DNA of 64,000 nucleotides, from contig JAJAGP010000242.1 of the NCBI GenBank assembly GCA_025084515.1, forward strand, positions 62,001 through 126,000, written 5' to 3'. Numbering within the stretch: the first letter of the stretch is position 1; each line of letters starts with the position of its first letter. Below are positions 34,582-45,935 of this stretch, one piece after another. A program made the translations under genes and the position numbers. The stretch is from Ancistrus triradiatus. Taxonomy: Eukaryota > Chordata > Actinopteri > Siluriformes > Loricariidae. The notes below the pieces were generated by a model that was given only the letters and a program-made list of their open reading frames with translations, made no database searches and had not been told where the DNA came from.

Positions 34582-35695
34582 ATGAAGGAAATTCAAGACC
34601 ATTGTTACCCTCCCCAGGAGTGGTCGACCAACAAAGATCACTCCAAGAGCAAGGCGTGTAATAGCTGGTGAGGTCACAAAGGACCTCAGGGTAACTTCTA
34701 AGCAACTGAAGGTCTCTCTCAAATTGGCTAATGTTAAGGTTCATGAGTCCACCATCAGAAGAACACTGAACAACAATGGTGTGCATAGCAGGGGGTTACA
34801 AGGAGAAAGCCACTGCTCTCCAAAAAGATCATTGCTGCTCATCTGCAGTTTGCTAAAGATCACGTGGACAAGCCAGAAGGCTATTGGAAGAATAGAATAT
34901 TTTGTGGACGGATGAGAACAAAATAGAACTTTTTGGTTTAAAAGAAAAGCGTTATGTTTTTGGAGGAAGGAAAACACTGCATTCCAGAAAATAAGAAACC
35001 TTAATCCCATCTGTGAAACATGGTGTTGGTAGTATCATGGTTTGGGCCTATTTTGCTGCATCTGGGCCAGGACGGCTTGCCATCATTGATGGAACAATGA
35101 ATTCTGAAGTATATCAAATTATTCTAAAGGTCAGGACATCTGTCCATGAACTGAATCTCTAGAGAAGGTGGATCATGCAGCAAGACAACGACCCTAAGCA
35201 CACAAGTCGTTCTACCAAAGAATGGTTAAAGAAGAATAACGTTCATGTTTTGGAATGGCCAAGTCAAAGTCCTGACCTTAATCCAATCAAAATGTTGTGG
35301 AAGGACCTGAAGAGAGCAGTTAATGTAAGGAAACCCACCAACATCCCAGAGTTGAAGCTGTTCTGTACACAGGAATGGGCTAAAATTCCTCCAAGCCTTT
35401 GAGCAGGACTGATCATCAGTTAGAGGAAACGTTTAGTAGCAGTTATTGCTGCACAGGGGGGTCACACCAGATACTGAAAGCAAAGGTTCACATACTTTTG
35501 CCACTCACTAATATGTCATATTGGATTGTTTTCTTCAATAAATAAATGACGAAGTATAATATTTTTGTCTCATTTGTTTAACTGGGTTCTCTTTATCTAC
35601 TTTTAGGACTTGTGTGAAAATCTGATGGTTTTAGGTCATATTTATGCAGAAATATACAAAATTCTAAAGGGTTCACAAACTTTCAAGCACCACTG
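34582..35695 (+). mobile_element. Tc1 family A copy, 5' truncated, catalytic glutamate lost
   Basis: It begins in the HTH region (AAATTCAAGACCATTGTTAC) and ends with CTTTCAAGCACCACTG plus TA. The reading frame at 35175-35402 gives MQQDNDPKHTSRSTKEWLKK and WPSQSPDLNPIKMLWKDLK. The DD34E spacing is kept, but the glutamate of the NPIE motif is lysine. Other frameshifts occur upstream (34800-34990). Confidence 0.9.
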
Positions 35696-35697
35696 TA

Positions 35698-37489
35698 TGT
35701 CTAGTAGTAGTGTGTGAATATTACATTGACTTCATACATTAAAAACTCTTACCAGATGAAGAGAACAGATAAATAGGTAACATTTGTATTAATGCACCAC
35801 ATTTTCGAGTGTACATACAATTATGCATCTTTTTGTGTGTCAAATTAAACGTTTCATAATTCACTGTTTGATGTATTCCAATCTAACCCTACATCCTTTT
35901 GTTTAGATATATATGTGTGTTTTTAATATGGGTGTTGATTATTATCTTCATTATCTAAGGCTGATGACGAATGAACTGAAGTCCTAACTCAGTATGAAGG
36001 AAACATAGAAGAAGGTGACATTTTGGCCCACTGTGTTGTGTAGTTATTGGTAAGTATTGAAAAGGAAACTAAATCCTGTACTCTGTGGGAAATTTAAACA
36101 TTTGTTTGTCTAGCTGTGCTTCAATCTATATATCACTTAGATTGTCTTCTACTTCATTACAGAGTCTGATGTCTTCCTAAATTGAAATATGCCCCTGACA
36201 GGCCTTGTGGAGACAGAAGGAACAAAAAAATAAATGTGTGAGTGTGTAACAAACTTGAGAATAGTTTTTTAAATATGTTTTCACAATTTAGACCACCTGT
36301 TTTGGTCAGGGTTGCAAGGGCTCTGGTGTCTATTCCAGAGAACACAGGCCCCAGGTATAAATGTGTACTGAAGGGGACGCCAGTCTATTGAAGGACCAGC
36401 AAGGTTCGCTGTTGCAGCTACTGCGCATAACACCCATTATTCTTCTCATCTGCTTTAATGCAGTCCATCATGGATAGTTAGCATATTAAAATGTTTTTAA
36501 GGATAAACTATAAGTATTCAGTGTTTTGATTCTGTAATTCATTGTAATAAAGACATATTTGCGTTTAAGCACTGTGGGAAAAGAACAGGCTTAGCATGAG
36601 AATGACTTTTAAATCTCTCTTATTTACGTAAAATCGTGGGAAGTTTCTGACTTCACATCATGAAATATTTGATCCTTGTGATTAAGAAAGAAAAAAAGAA
36701 AGAATGCACTGTAAGACTGGATGTCCAAAAACCACATACACAGATTTAAAATTTAAAAAAATTTTCAATTTAAAAAATATAAACATTTTCAATACTAGCA
36801 TCGCAGATTTAACATCTGACAGATGAAATGTATGCAGTGTATACATGAAGATAAAAATAAATATGGTGCCTATAGAAAGTCACCATACTCATAATTTTTT
36901 TCTTACAGACTGAAATCAAAATCCTTTAAAAATCTTTTTATTGCTTTTATGCAATTTTTGCTTACAATATTAAAGTAAGAATAAAAAGGCAACAGTTTTG
37001 AAAATAGATGCAAACGAAAAACTAGAATAAAAAGCTTGGAAAAGCGATCAACTAGTGATTAGATACTTCACAGAGATACGTGCTGCTTTAATTATTGGCT
37101 ATTTAGATATGTCTTTGCCAACTTAATACAATTAGGGGAACAATTGCCCATTTTTCAATTGTTCAGTTTCAGTGCAGAATTTTCATTCAAGTTCAGTCGT
37201 TTCTTGGTGTTTGCCAAATGATTTAGTCAGGATGACTTGTTCATTGATATTTCTAGCCACTGTTTGATTGTTTTTGCCCTTGATAGGATGCCAGTCCATC
37301 ACAGGGCTATTTAAGGGTGACTGGTGCAGCTTTAGGTGACCAGCTTGCCCTTCCTCAGTCACAGCCATGTGTTCCTGCATGTGACATTCAATCCAAATGC
37401 CTAAGAAATTCTCTTAGGTGTAAAATCATTGTTAAGTGCAGAGTTGTAACATACTGGCAAAGCATGGTCATTATTTAACAAATGAGAGT
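35698..37489. other. Unassigned sequence
   Basis: AT-rich non-coding DNA with no recognised repeat family. A stretch near 37260-37320 (GATAGGATGCCAGTCCATCACAGGG) resembles the common fish repeat word 'ccagtccatcacaggg' but is too short to classify. Confidence 0.4.
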
Positions 37490-37491
37490 TA

Positions 37492-39146
37492 CAGTGATAC
37501 TTCGGTTGTCATCGTTAATTCGTTTCAGAAGGCTTGTCGCGAACTGAAAAAGATGAGTATCGAGCAAATTTTTCCCTTAAGGAATAATGTGACTTGAATT
37601 AATCTGTGCCAGATCCCCAGAAAATCCACACTAAGGCATACATCAGAAAATCCACTATAAGGCATTATAGGCATTAATGGAGTTGTATTATAAAGGTGCT
37701 CCCTGATTTACAAAGGGGATATGTTCGGACAAATCCATCGTACAGTGGTGCTTGAAAGTGTGTGAACCCTTTCAAATGTTCTGTATTTCTGCATAAATAT
37801 GATCTAAAACATCATCAGATTTTCACACAAGTCCTAAAAGTAGACAAAGAGAACCCTGTTAAACAAATGAGGCAAAAATATTATATTTGGTCATTTATTT
37901 ATTGATGAAAATGATCCAATATTACATATTAGTGAGTGGCAAAAGTATGTGAATCTCTAGGATTAGCAGCTAATTTGAAGGTGAAATTAGAGTCAGGTGT
38001 TTTCCTTCAGTGGAATGACAATCAGGTGTGAGTGGGCACCCTGTTTTATTTAAAGAACAGGGATCTATCAAAGTCTGCTCTTCACAACACATGTTTGTGA
38101 AAGTGTATCATGGCACGAACACAGGAGATTTCTGAGGAGCTCAGAAAAAGAGTTGTTGATGTTCATCAGACTGGAAAAGGTTACAAAATCATCTCTAAAG
38201 AGTTTGTACTCCACCAATCTACAGTCATTCGATGGGATGACAATCAGGTGTGAGTGGGCACCCTGTTTCATTAAAGAACAGGGATCTATCAAAGGAAATT
38301 CAAGACCATTGTTACCCTCCCCAGGAGTGGTCGACCAACAAAGATCACCACAAGAGCAAGGCATGTAATAGTTGGCGAGGTCACAAAGGACCCCAGGGTA
38401 ACTTCTAAGCAACTGAAGGCCTCTCTCACATTGGCTAATGTTAATGTTCAGGAGTCCACCATCAGAAGAGCACTGAACAACAATGGTGGGCATGGCAGAG
38501 TTAAATGTATCATGAACTGTGGAGTTTAACAAGTGTTTGATGAACATAGCAGAGACGAGGCTGAAGTTGGCTTCTTATTTGCATTTTCTGGTACACCTTA
38601 AATGACTGCAGTAACATTATAGCACCTCGAAAGGGAGATTCTGATGAGCACTGACAAGTATGTTAATGTTTAAAACACTTACATGAACCTACAGGTGGAC
38701 AAAATCATTAACACAATGCTTTTTTTTACAAAAAAGTGTTTTAAAAAAACTCATGTAATTTAGTGAGTAATGGAATGAAAGTGCACAACTCTTACTTTAT
38801 TGGTTAATTAACTGCAGCCTGTGTTCTGGAGCATTCAGTTCCTGTTTTGCTTTTGGTTAGTTCTTATAAACTAATCTTTTTAGGACCCGTGGAGACTTTG
38901 CACAAAGAATACAGTATTTTAGAAAAACCTGATCTCTGAGCGAGAGCTATTGTGAATCTGAATCGCTGTGAATTGTGAATCGTGAATCATGAATTGTGAA
39001 TCAACTCATACAAGATTAAACATGAGTGTTAGGTACCGAGGGAGTAGGCTGAGTACCGTGCAACATATGAGGACTGAGACCAATTTTTCTAGTCGAAATG
39101 TGTAGAGAACTCAAATTCGACACGTTCCTGAGGAGAGGTACCACTG
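37492..39146. mobile_element. Tigger-like MITE split by Tc1
   Basis: The left end CAGTGATACTTCGGTTG follows TA; the right end GAGAGGTACCACTG is followed by TG. The body carries the same words as 32388-33191 (GGCATTAATGGAGTTGTATT, GTGAATCGTGAATCATGAAT), here in the opposite orientation. A Tc1 fragment (37743-38503) lies inside it. Confidence 0.7.
37743..38503 (+). mobile_element. Tc1 family A 5' half with internal duplication
   Basis: It starts CAGTGGTGCTTGAAAGTGTG after TA and covers the left TIR and the transposase start (MARTQEISEELRKRVVDVHQ near 38111). It stops after the sequence encoding the end of the HTH domain. About 65 bp (ATGACAATCAGGTGTGAGTG and onward) present at 38015-38065 is repeated at 38238-38297, so the copy is internally rearranged. 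The 3' half is absent. Confidence 0.8.
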
Positions 39147-39964
39147 TGTTATATAATATTTGTATAATTATTTAATATTAAACTAAATAAATTGTTGAGA
39201 AAAGTTTGAGTTCATTTTGAGGCCTCATGGTTTTTTTTCAGCAGTAGGTGAACAAGGTGAGTCTTTATTGAGATATTTGCTAAAGCTCATGGGGAAATAT
39301 GTGAGATTACTGGAGTCTCAGTTTACAGTCTTTCTTTCCATTCAATTTCACTTTTCTCTAGGAGAAACTAAGGAGATCTTCTTTGTGATTTATTTTCCTA
39401 TGGGCATGGTCAGTGAACATATTTCCTCCAGATAAGTGAATTCCTCACCCTAACACTCTAAAGTTAACCACCAATTGTTTTGAAATTTAAAATGATTTTC
39501 TTCCTGGCATGAGTAAAGTACTTCATCCATCCATCCATCCACCCATCCATTTATCTTCCATCTATTCTGTGACACAATCAAAAAAATTACTAGGTCCCTT
39601 AATCAACTCTACTGTGCTTGCCACATGTTAGACTGGCATTCATGACTTTCAAGGACACATATTTGAGGTAATGCATTTTAGATTCTTTAACCTCCCTCTA
39701 ATCAGCAGTGAAATGTTAGACAGATGGTGCTGGTGATATTTAAATCCACAAATATGACAGAACTTCCATACATGCCAATAAATGCAAACACCGCTTCTTA
39801 TTATAGCCCCATATTAAAAGTCAGCCAAAATAAGGCATACGTATTTTGCTTGTGGCAACAATGTGACATTTTTATTAACATTGTATCTTAGTGTTAGATG
39901 GAACAAGGACAGGGCCATTCGTTATGGGCAATATGACACAGCAAATGACTTGTATTTATAAATA
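39147..39964. other. Unassigned sequence with (CATC)n
   Basis: No genes seen. A CATCCATCCATC simple repeat lies near 39521-39552. Confidence 0.5.
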
Positions 39965-40689
39965 CAGTGCTGGTTAAAAATTTGTGAACCATTTAGAATT
40001 TCCTAGACTTCTGCATACAAATGACCTAAAGTATCTTCAGATTTATTCATACAAAGTAACTCCTTTTTTCTTAAAAAGTAGATAAAGAGAGCCAAATTAA
40101 ACAAATGAGCCAACAATATTATACTTGGACATTTATTTATTGAGGAAAATGATCCTATATTAACTATTGATGAGTGACAAGAGTATGTGAATTTGCTTTC
40201 AGTGTTTGATGTAAGCCATTTGTGCAGGAATAACTGCAATTAATCATTTCTGATAACTTTTTATCAGTAGTGCAGCCCATTTTTAGCCCATTCCTTCATA
40301 CAGAACAGCTTCAACTCTGGGATGTTGGTGGGTTTCCTCACATGAACTTGTCGCCTCGGGCCTTTCCACAACACTTCTACTGAATTAAGGTCAGGACGTT
40401 GATTTGGCCATTTCAAAATATTAACTTAAATACCCATTCAATTCTGAATTTATTTTAATGAAGCAAAAATAATTGCATGTGCTATGTTTGTTTAGAGGAT
40501 CAAAATATTTCAGTATGTCAGTTTTTAAAAGTCAAAAACATTTTCAAGTGCTGTTTTTAATATGATTCAGAATTATTAAAAAATGTTGAAATCACATAAA
40601 ACAGGTTTATGTGACAACAGATTTTGTAGTCTGACTCCATTTGGCATCAACAGCACTGAAAGGGTTAACCATCATTTGGTAGAACTATC

Positions 40690-40725
<36 letters not shown>

Positions 40726-42140
40726 AGTACACTATACTTATATAGCGCCTTTCAAAACATCCAAGGTCGCCTTAAAAAGAGGCAACACAGATTAAACAAA
40801 GGAAGAAAGAAATGGATGAAAATGTTTCAGTAAAGAGTTTTTAGATGGATTTTAAACTGAGAAAGAGAAGTCACAGCACAGAAGGAAAAAGGACAAGACC
40901 CTAACGAGTAGAGAGGACTGTAATGATTAAGCAATCCAGACAAATAGGCAGGGCATAAAAACCATGAAGAGCATTAAATGTTAGCAGTAGGACTTGATTG
41001 AATGCGTTTATGGATGGGCAGCCAAAACAAAGCCGCTTCAAGCACAGGGGTGATGTGTTCACAATTCCTCGTGTGACGTTATAATCCTTGTTGCAGCATT
41101 TTGAATTAGCTGCAACGGGGCGAAGAGTTTTTGAAGGAAGGCCATAAAGCAGAGAATTGCAGTAGTCCAGCCGAGAAAACAACAAAGGCATGGACTAGTG
41201 CCTTGAGTAGCCTGAGAGAGGACAAGTGCAACATTGCGTAGATGAAAAAAAAGGCAGCCTTCGAGAGAGAGCGTATGTAAGGCTCGAAGGACTGAAGAGG
41301 CTCAAAAAGAACACGAAGATTACGAGCAGAGGCAGAAGGAAGGACAGAAGCATCACCAATAAGGAGAGCTGGGTTAGAAAGAGAGGACAGAGAGTGCCAG
41401 GACAGAGGAGTTCAGTTTTATGGGCATTTAAGAGAAGATAGTTTGCCCGTAACCAGGAATTTATATCTTGTAGACACCTAGTTAGAAAGTTGGGGGGAAA
41501 GGAATCAGACGGCTTAAGACTGAGATAAACCTGAGTGTCGTATCTGTGTGTTTAGGGGAGCTCTCTTACTGCATGACCCACATTCTCTTGAGAATCAGTT
41601 CACAGATATCCTGATAGTTTCCTTTTAGAGCTTGCTAGTATAATTCAGAATTCCTTTTTTTATAAAGGATGGCAACATATATCCTGGCCAAGATGAAGCC
41701 AAACAGGTCCAAACTATGACACTACCACCGCCATGATTTATCAGATTCGGTTCTAATGCTGGAATGCAGTGTTTTCTTTTCTCCAGACACAGTGCTTCTC
41801 ATCTAAACCAACAATTTATATTTTGGTCTCGTCCATCCACAAAATATTTTCCAATAGTCTTCTGGCTTGTCCATGTGGACCTTAGCAAGTTGCACATGGG
41901 TAGCAGGTTTTGGAGAGCAGGTTGCACTCCTACCATGCACATCACTGCTGTTCTCCTGATGTCGTACTCAGGAACATTAACATTACGCAATGTGAGAGAG
42001 GCCTTTAGGTGCTTAAAAGCTACCATGACTTTCTTTGTGACCTCAGAATATGGCAAGCATTGATCTAGGAGTGATCTTTTTGGTCAGCAACTCCTTGGCA
42101 GGGAAACAATGACAAGCTTTCAAGCTTTCTCCATATGGAC
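39965..42140 (-). mobile_element. Tc1 family A copy split by L2-like LINE sequence
   Basis: The left terminus CAGTGCTGGTTAAAAATTTG follows TA at 39963. Homology continues to about 40430 (TTGATTTGGCCATTTCAAAA) and resumes at about 41568 (CTTACTGCATGACCCACATT). It ends near 42140 without reaching the right TIR. The minus-strand frame at 42056-41799 retains parts of the HTH region. The intervening ~1.1 kb contains a LINE fragment and about 250 bp of unknown origin. Confidence 0.75.
40691..41560 (-). mobile_element. L2-like LINE 3' fragment with (AAT)n tail
   Basis: On the minus strand, 41191-41125 reads MPLLFSRLDYCNSLLYGLPS, the conserved C-terminal block downstream of LINE reverse transcriptases. 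Further coding sequence is frame-shifted. The 3' end (AAGGCGCTATATAAGT-type words at 40739-40755) leads into an (AAT)n tail at 40691-40723. It lies inside a Tc1 copy. Confidence 0.75.
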
Positions 42141-43199
42141 TGGTAGAAACAGTGTTATCAAATAACAGGAATGTTTGTATAACAGATTTATTTGGTGATT
42201 ACTGAAATTTGACATGCCTCAGTGTATCATTCTGTTTTTACTTGCTGGATAAAGTGATGGATGCATAAGAGAAGGAAGCTTAATTACTAGATCTGGTGTT
42301 GAATCCAGTGAAACGGAATCATCATCATACTCTATGATAAAATACTTAATTGTGTTAAAAGAATTGCTAGAATCAACCACAACACTTGGTAAATTAGCAT
42401 ACTGCAGAAGAACATATGTTCCAAAGTGCCCAAGTTAATTACTGCCAGCTAAGTGAGAGCAAGCAGCACGAGTGCATTGATGAGTTATTAAGGCTTGCAT
42501 AAGTATGAACCTTAATCTTCTTGAGTTTGTACAAAGGCTTACACTAAAATGAAACACAATGATGAAGGCTATCTATAAATATGGTCTAATAGCTTAGTGT
42601 TTGATCTCTCTTTCGTCCCAAGCACAGTAAAAACTAGAAAACAGTAAAGGAAAATAACAGCATAACAGGGAGCGATGGTAATGATATGTACCAAGTTGCG
42701 AGTTGATAAGTGAAAGTGTATGGCTGAGAGTCAGCGTAAGAAGCATCTGGGATTCCACGCTGTAAGATGAGAGCTGCTCTGAATCTCAAAAGCTGAAGGA
42801 TTACCAATACCTATAGGATTACTTGTACCAGAGAACGATTAGAGAAGGCTTAACTTTTGTTTTTCCTTATCTGGCCTTACTGGATAAGTGCCATGCCTGG
42901 CAACAAGTTATCGACCAATTTATATTTTTAGGTGAGGTTACATAATGTGGACAAAAAGATTATCATTAAGTCTCATACACCAAGAATCTTGTAACCTAAT
43001 GAACTGAGAGATGTGACTATTTTTAGAGCAATGATCTTAGACTGACTTTATGCTTGGTATTTTCATGCATTGAGTATGTGAATTGTATCTGGATTTTTTG
43101 CAAAAGATGGTTGGTGCATGAAAGGTTGTGATTTTTCTTTTTAATTTCCATTAGCTAAGAGGAAGGTGCCAACTTGCAGAGTTAATGTTTATAGTAGAC
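42141..43199. other. Unassigned sequence
   Basis: No genes or known repeats were recognised. Confidence 0.4.
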
Positions 43200-43342
43200 A
43201 GCTGTCTAATGAATGGGGAGGACAGACAGATAACTTTATTGATCACACAGAACACTGAAGAATCTGTTTCAGACAGATTGCACATATACTTAAATAAACA
43301 TTTTTTAAATACATTAATCATAAATCATAAATACATGAATGT

Positions 43343-43381
<39 letters not shown>

Positions 43382-43990
43382 GATATCCATGATGTTTGCA
43401 CTAATGCAGCATTGGCATTGCACTAAATGCATGAATTTGATTAATTCCCTATGAGGTCTGACTTGGAGCAGCAGCAGTATTTATAGTACAGTACATTGTG
43501 CATAGTAAAAATTCCAGAATAGTAGAAGCTAATGCGCTCTATGTGACTGTATAGTGTGTAATAACAAAAGTACCAATCAGTACTGTCTCTGCAGCGAGGA
43601 GACTCTTTGTAGAGCCTAATTGCTGTGTGTAAGAAAGACCTCACATGTTGCTTTTTGCACAGCTCCGCTGTATCAGTCTGCCACTTAATGTGCTTCTCTG
43701 ATTATTTAATGCAGAATACGGAGGTGTGAAGTGTTTTCCAGGATGGCTAACGGCTTGTTTTCAGAGTCTTGTGTTCTGCCACAACCTCCAAAGAGTCCAG
43801 CTTGACTCCTACTACAGACCCCACTTCTCTAATCAGCTTGTTCAGTCTGTTCAGAGCACTTCTGCTGATACTGCTGGCCCAGCACACAACGGCATAGAAA
43901 ATAGCACTAACCACAACAGAATGGTAGAATGACAGACCCTACTGCAGGAATGGTATGTGCAAGGTGGAGCACAAGACAGGGCAATGGACG
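43200..43990 (-). mobile_element. Rex1-like LINE 3' part
   Basis: Read on the minus strand from 43990: ALFRTD-like then LIREVGSVVGVKLDSLEVVA (about 43845-43785), later TAELCKKQHVRSFLHTAIRL (about 43680-43610). These are the conserved C-terminal blocks of fish Rex1/Babar LINEs. The 3' end near 43215-43240 has AATAAAGTTATCTGTCTGTC, the family's typical tail. An (AAT)n microsatellite (43344-43382) interrupts the 3' UTR. The polymerase domain is absent. Confidence 0.7.
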
Positions 43991-44417
43991 CTCAAAAAAA
44001 GGGGGCAGAAACAGCTCATTAACTGCCGAACAACCAAACTCATCTCCAAGAGAGAGGAACAGTACAACATTGATCTATTATTGTCTAACAGTATTACGAG
44101 ACAATTTCTGTGTAACTGGACAGATAAACATGGAAGACTCATGGCTCTGCCATAACAACATGCCACCCAACCTCAAATGCTTGGGTGCTCATCAAAGACA
44201 AGCAGTGCACTTCATAACATAACGCTCAAAGAGCACCAAAGGAGTGTGCACTTCAAAATCAGAAAATTACTCAGTTTGACTCTATCATTGTGAGGATTTT
44301 CATTTGACATAATATTACTGTAGCTAATTAATGCTACATCTACACCCATACCTAACACTACCCTTAACCTGAGTAAGTTAAAGCAAATCTTTTGGGTCTC
44401 TTGCTTTTTCAAAAGAA
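43991..44417. other. Unassigned sequence
   Basis: Overlapping short open frames show no domain. No repeat was recognised. Confidence 0.35.
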
Positions 44418-44650
44418 AGTTGCAGGTGGCAAGGTGGCTCAAGCAGTTAGTGCAGTCGCCTCACAGCTCCAGATATTCCTGATTTGTTTCAGGCCTCGGA
44501 CCCTGTGTAGAATTTGTCCTAACCATGTCCTTGTGGGTTTACTCTGGGTACTCTAGTATCCACCTATATTCCAAAGACATGGTTTAATTGGTCACTCTAA
44601 CTTGGCCCAGTATGAATATGTCTGACTAGTATCGTTGTACCCTTGCTCCG
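44418..44650 (+). mobile_element. SINE fragment related to 2334-2641
   Basis: GGTGGCAAGGTGGCTCAAGC, GCCTCACAGCTCCAG, TGGGTTTACTCTGGGTACTC and ATTCCAAAGACATGG occur in the same order as in the SINE at 2334-2641 read on its sense strand. It is diverged. A related fragment on the minus strand (AGTGACCAGTTAACCTAATGCATG) lies at 45120-45225. Confidence 0.65.
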
Positions 44651-45258
44651 GTCATGAATAGCTATTGATAGATAGATGGATTAAACTTTATTGTCATTGA
44701 TGCTGGTGTGACATTAAACAAACAAACAAAAGAAAGTTGCAGGTTTGGTTAAAAATCCATTTTAGTTATGGGAACTAGTCAAATGTCTCCACAAGGTAAA
44801 AAGGACGAAAAAAAATACAAAACACAAATATATGGTAATTGGTTAACTGGAAAATTGTTAGTCAGGATGTGTGCTACTGTCACATCATTTCAGTATCCAG
44901 CTCTGATGGTTAGCATGTCAAGTGATATAACTGGCAGGTGTTGTTTGCATAAGGAGTCATGGCAATGAATGTCAATTCATTTGGTCTAATCTTTCTAATG
45001 AAGAGCTCTTTGAGAGAATTTCAAATGTCCTATTTGAAAGGTATGTGAATGAAACACATACAAGGAAGCTGTCTTTCATGGATTTGATTTGAGTTTTTTG
45101 TTGTTGTTTATTTAACATAGCATCAGCTTCCCAGGCTATTCACAACAGGAAAAAGGTTACATCAATACTAGTCAGACACATTCATACTGGGGTAATTTCG
45201 AGTGACCAGTTAACCTAATGCATGTGTTACATTCAGTATAAGGCAGGGAGACAAAGAT
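44651..45258. other. Unassigned sequence with short SINE and LINE-tail scraps
   Basis: GATAGATAGATGGATTAAAC followed by TTTATTGTCAT near 44665-44697 looks like a Rex1-type 3' tail on the minus strand. A SINE scrap occupies 45120-45225. Otherwise nothing is supported. Confidence 0.4.
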
Positions 45259-45602
45259 TGACGTAACAGTTAGTGTTTGTGTTTTATTAAGAGACATGGT
45301 GGAAAAACAACACACAGACAAGGTGGGGAAAAGTTTATTAAGAAAGTGTCGTAGTCAAAAACAGGCAAGGTCAAAACCGATTAAACAGTCCAAAAAACCG
45401 AGTAAACAGATCCAGAGCGCAAACCAATTGGGAAAAACGAACAACAGACTTGTCAGGCATAGCAAAACAAGACTTCGCACAGAGGTGACCACAACCATGA
45501 CTTAAACAGGCGTTAATAATGAGGAAGTCAACCGGAGATTACTACGCAGGCAATGGCGACCTCTGAAGGTGAGGAGAGGAAACAGCAGCCTCCAATGTGA
45601 CA
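45259..45602 (-). mobile_element. 3' LTR of gypsy 2
   Basis: Minus-strand start TGTCACATTGGAGGCTGC follows the polypurine-like tract AGGGAGGGACTAA (45603-45615). The LTR contains TTAATAAACTTTTCCCCACC and a second AATAAAACACA, both polyadenylation-signal-like. It ends at ACGTCA (45259-45264) after AACTGTT. About 344 bp; the exact right boundary is uncertain. Confidence 0.7.
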
Positions 45603-45619
45603 TTAGTCCCTCCCTGACG

Positions 45620-45935
45620 GGCGGTTCCCGATGCCCAAAACACTCTACATCCCCGTCTACTTCCCCGGGGTCTGGGGGTGGGTCTATCGGGATGGTCTTT
45701 GTGAAAGTCCGAAGTAAGAGAGAGATCTAAGATGTCCTCTAAGATGTAGGTAGAGGTTCTAACAACCCTGCCGGTAGATGTCTGGGGGTTTTCCGGATTC
45801 TGTGACGCTTCCATCTCCCAAGGGCCAGTCGTCGACAGCCTGGACTCTGAAAGGTGATGGCAGCTCCCTCAGCTGGATGTTGTATCTCGCTGCGAGCCCT
45901 GGGTCCATGAAGTTGCCGGCAGCCCCTGAATCTAT
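45620..45935 (-). pseudogene. gypsy 2 protease joined to integrase tail
   Basis: From 45935 the minus strand reads DSGAAGNFMDPGLAARYNIQ and LRELPSPFRVQAVDDWPLGD, an intact-looking aspartic protease motif. After about 50 bases comes YILEDILDLSLTSDFHKDHP and DRPTPRPRGSRRG, the C-terminal end of gypsy integrase after the chromodomain. The rest of pol has been deleted between these two. Confidence 0.85.
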
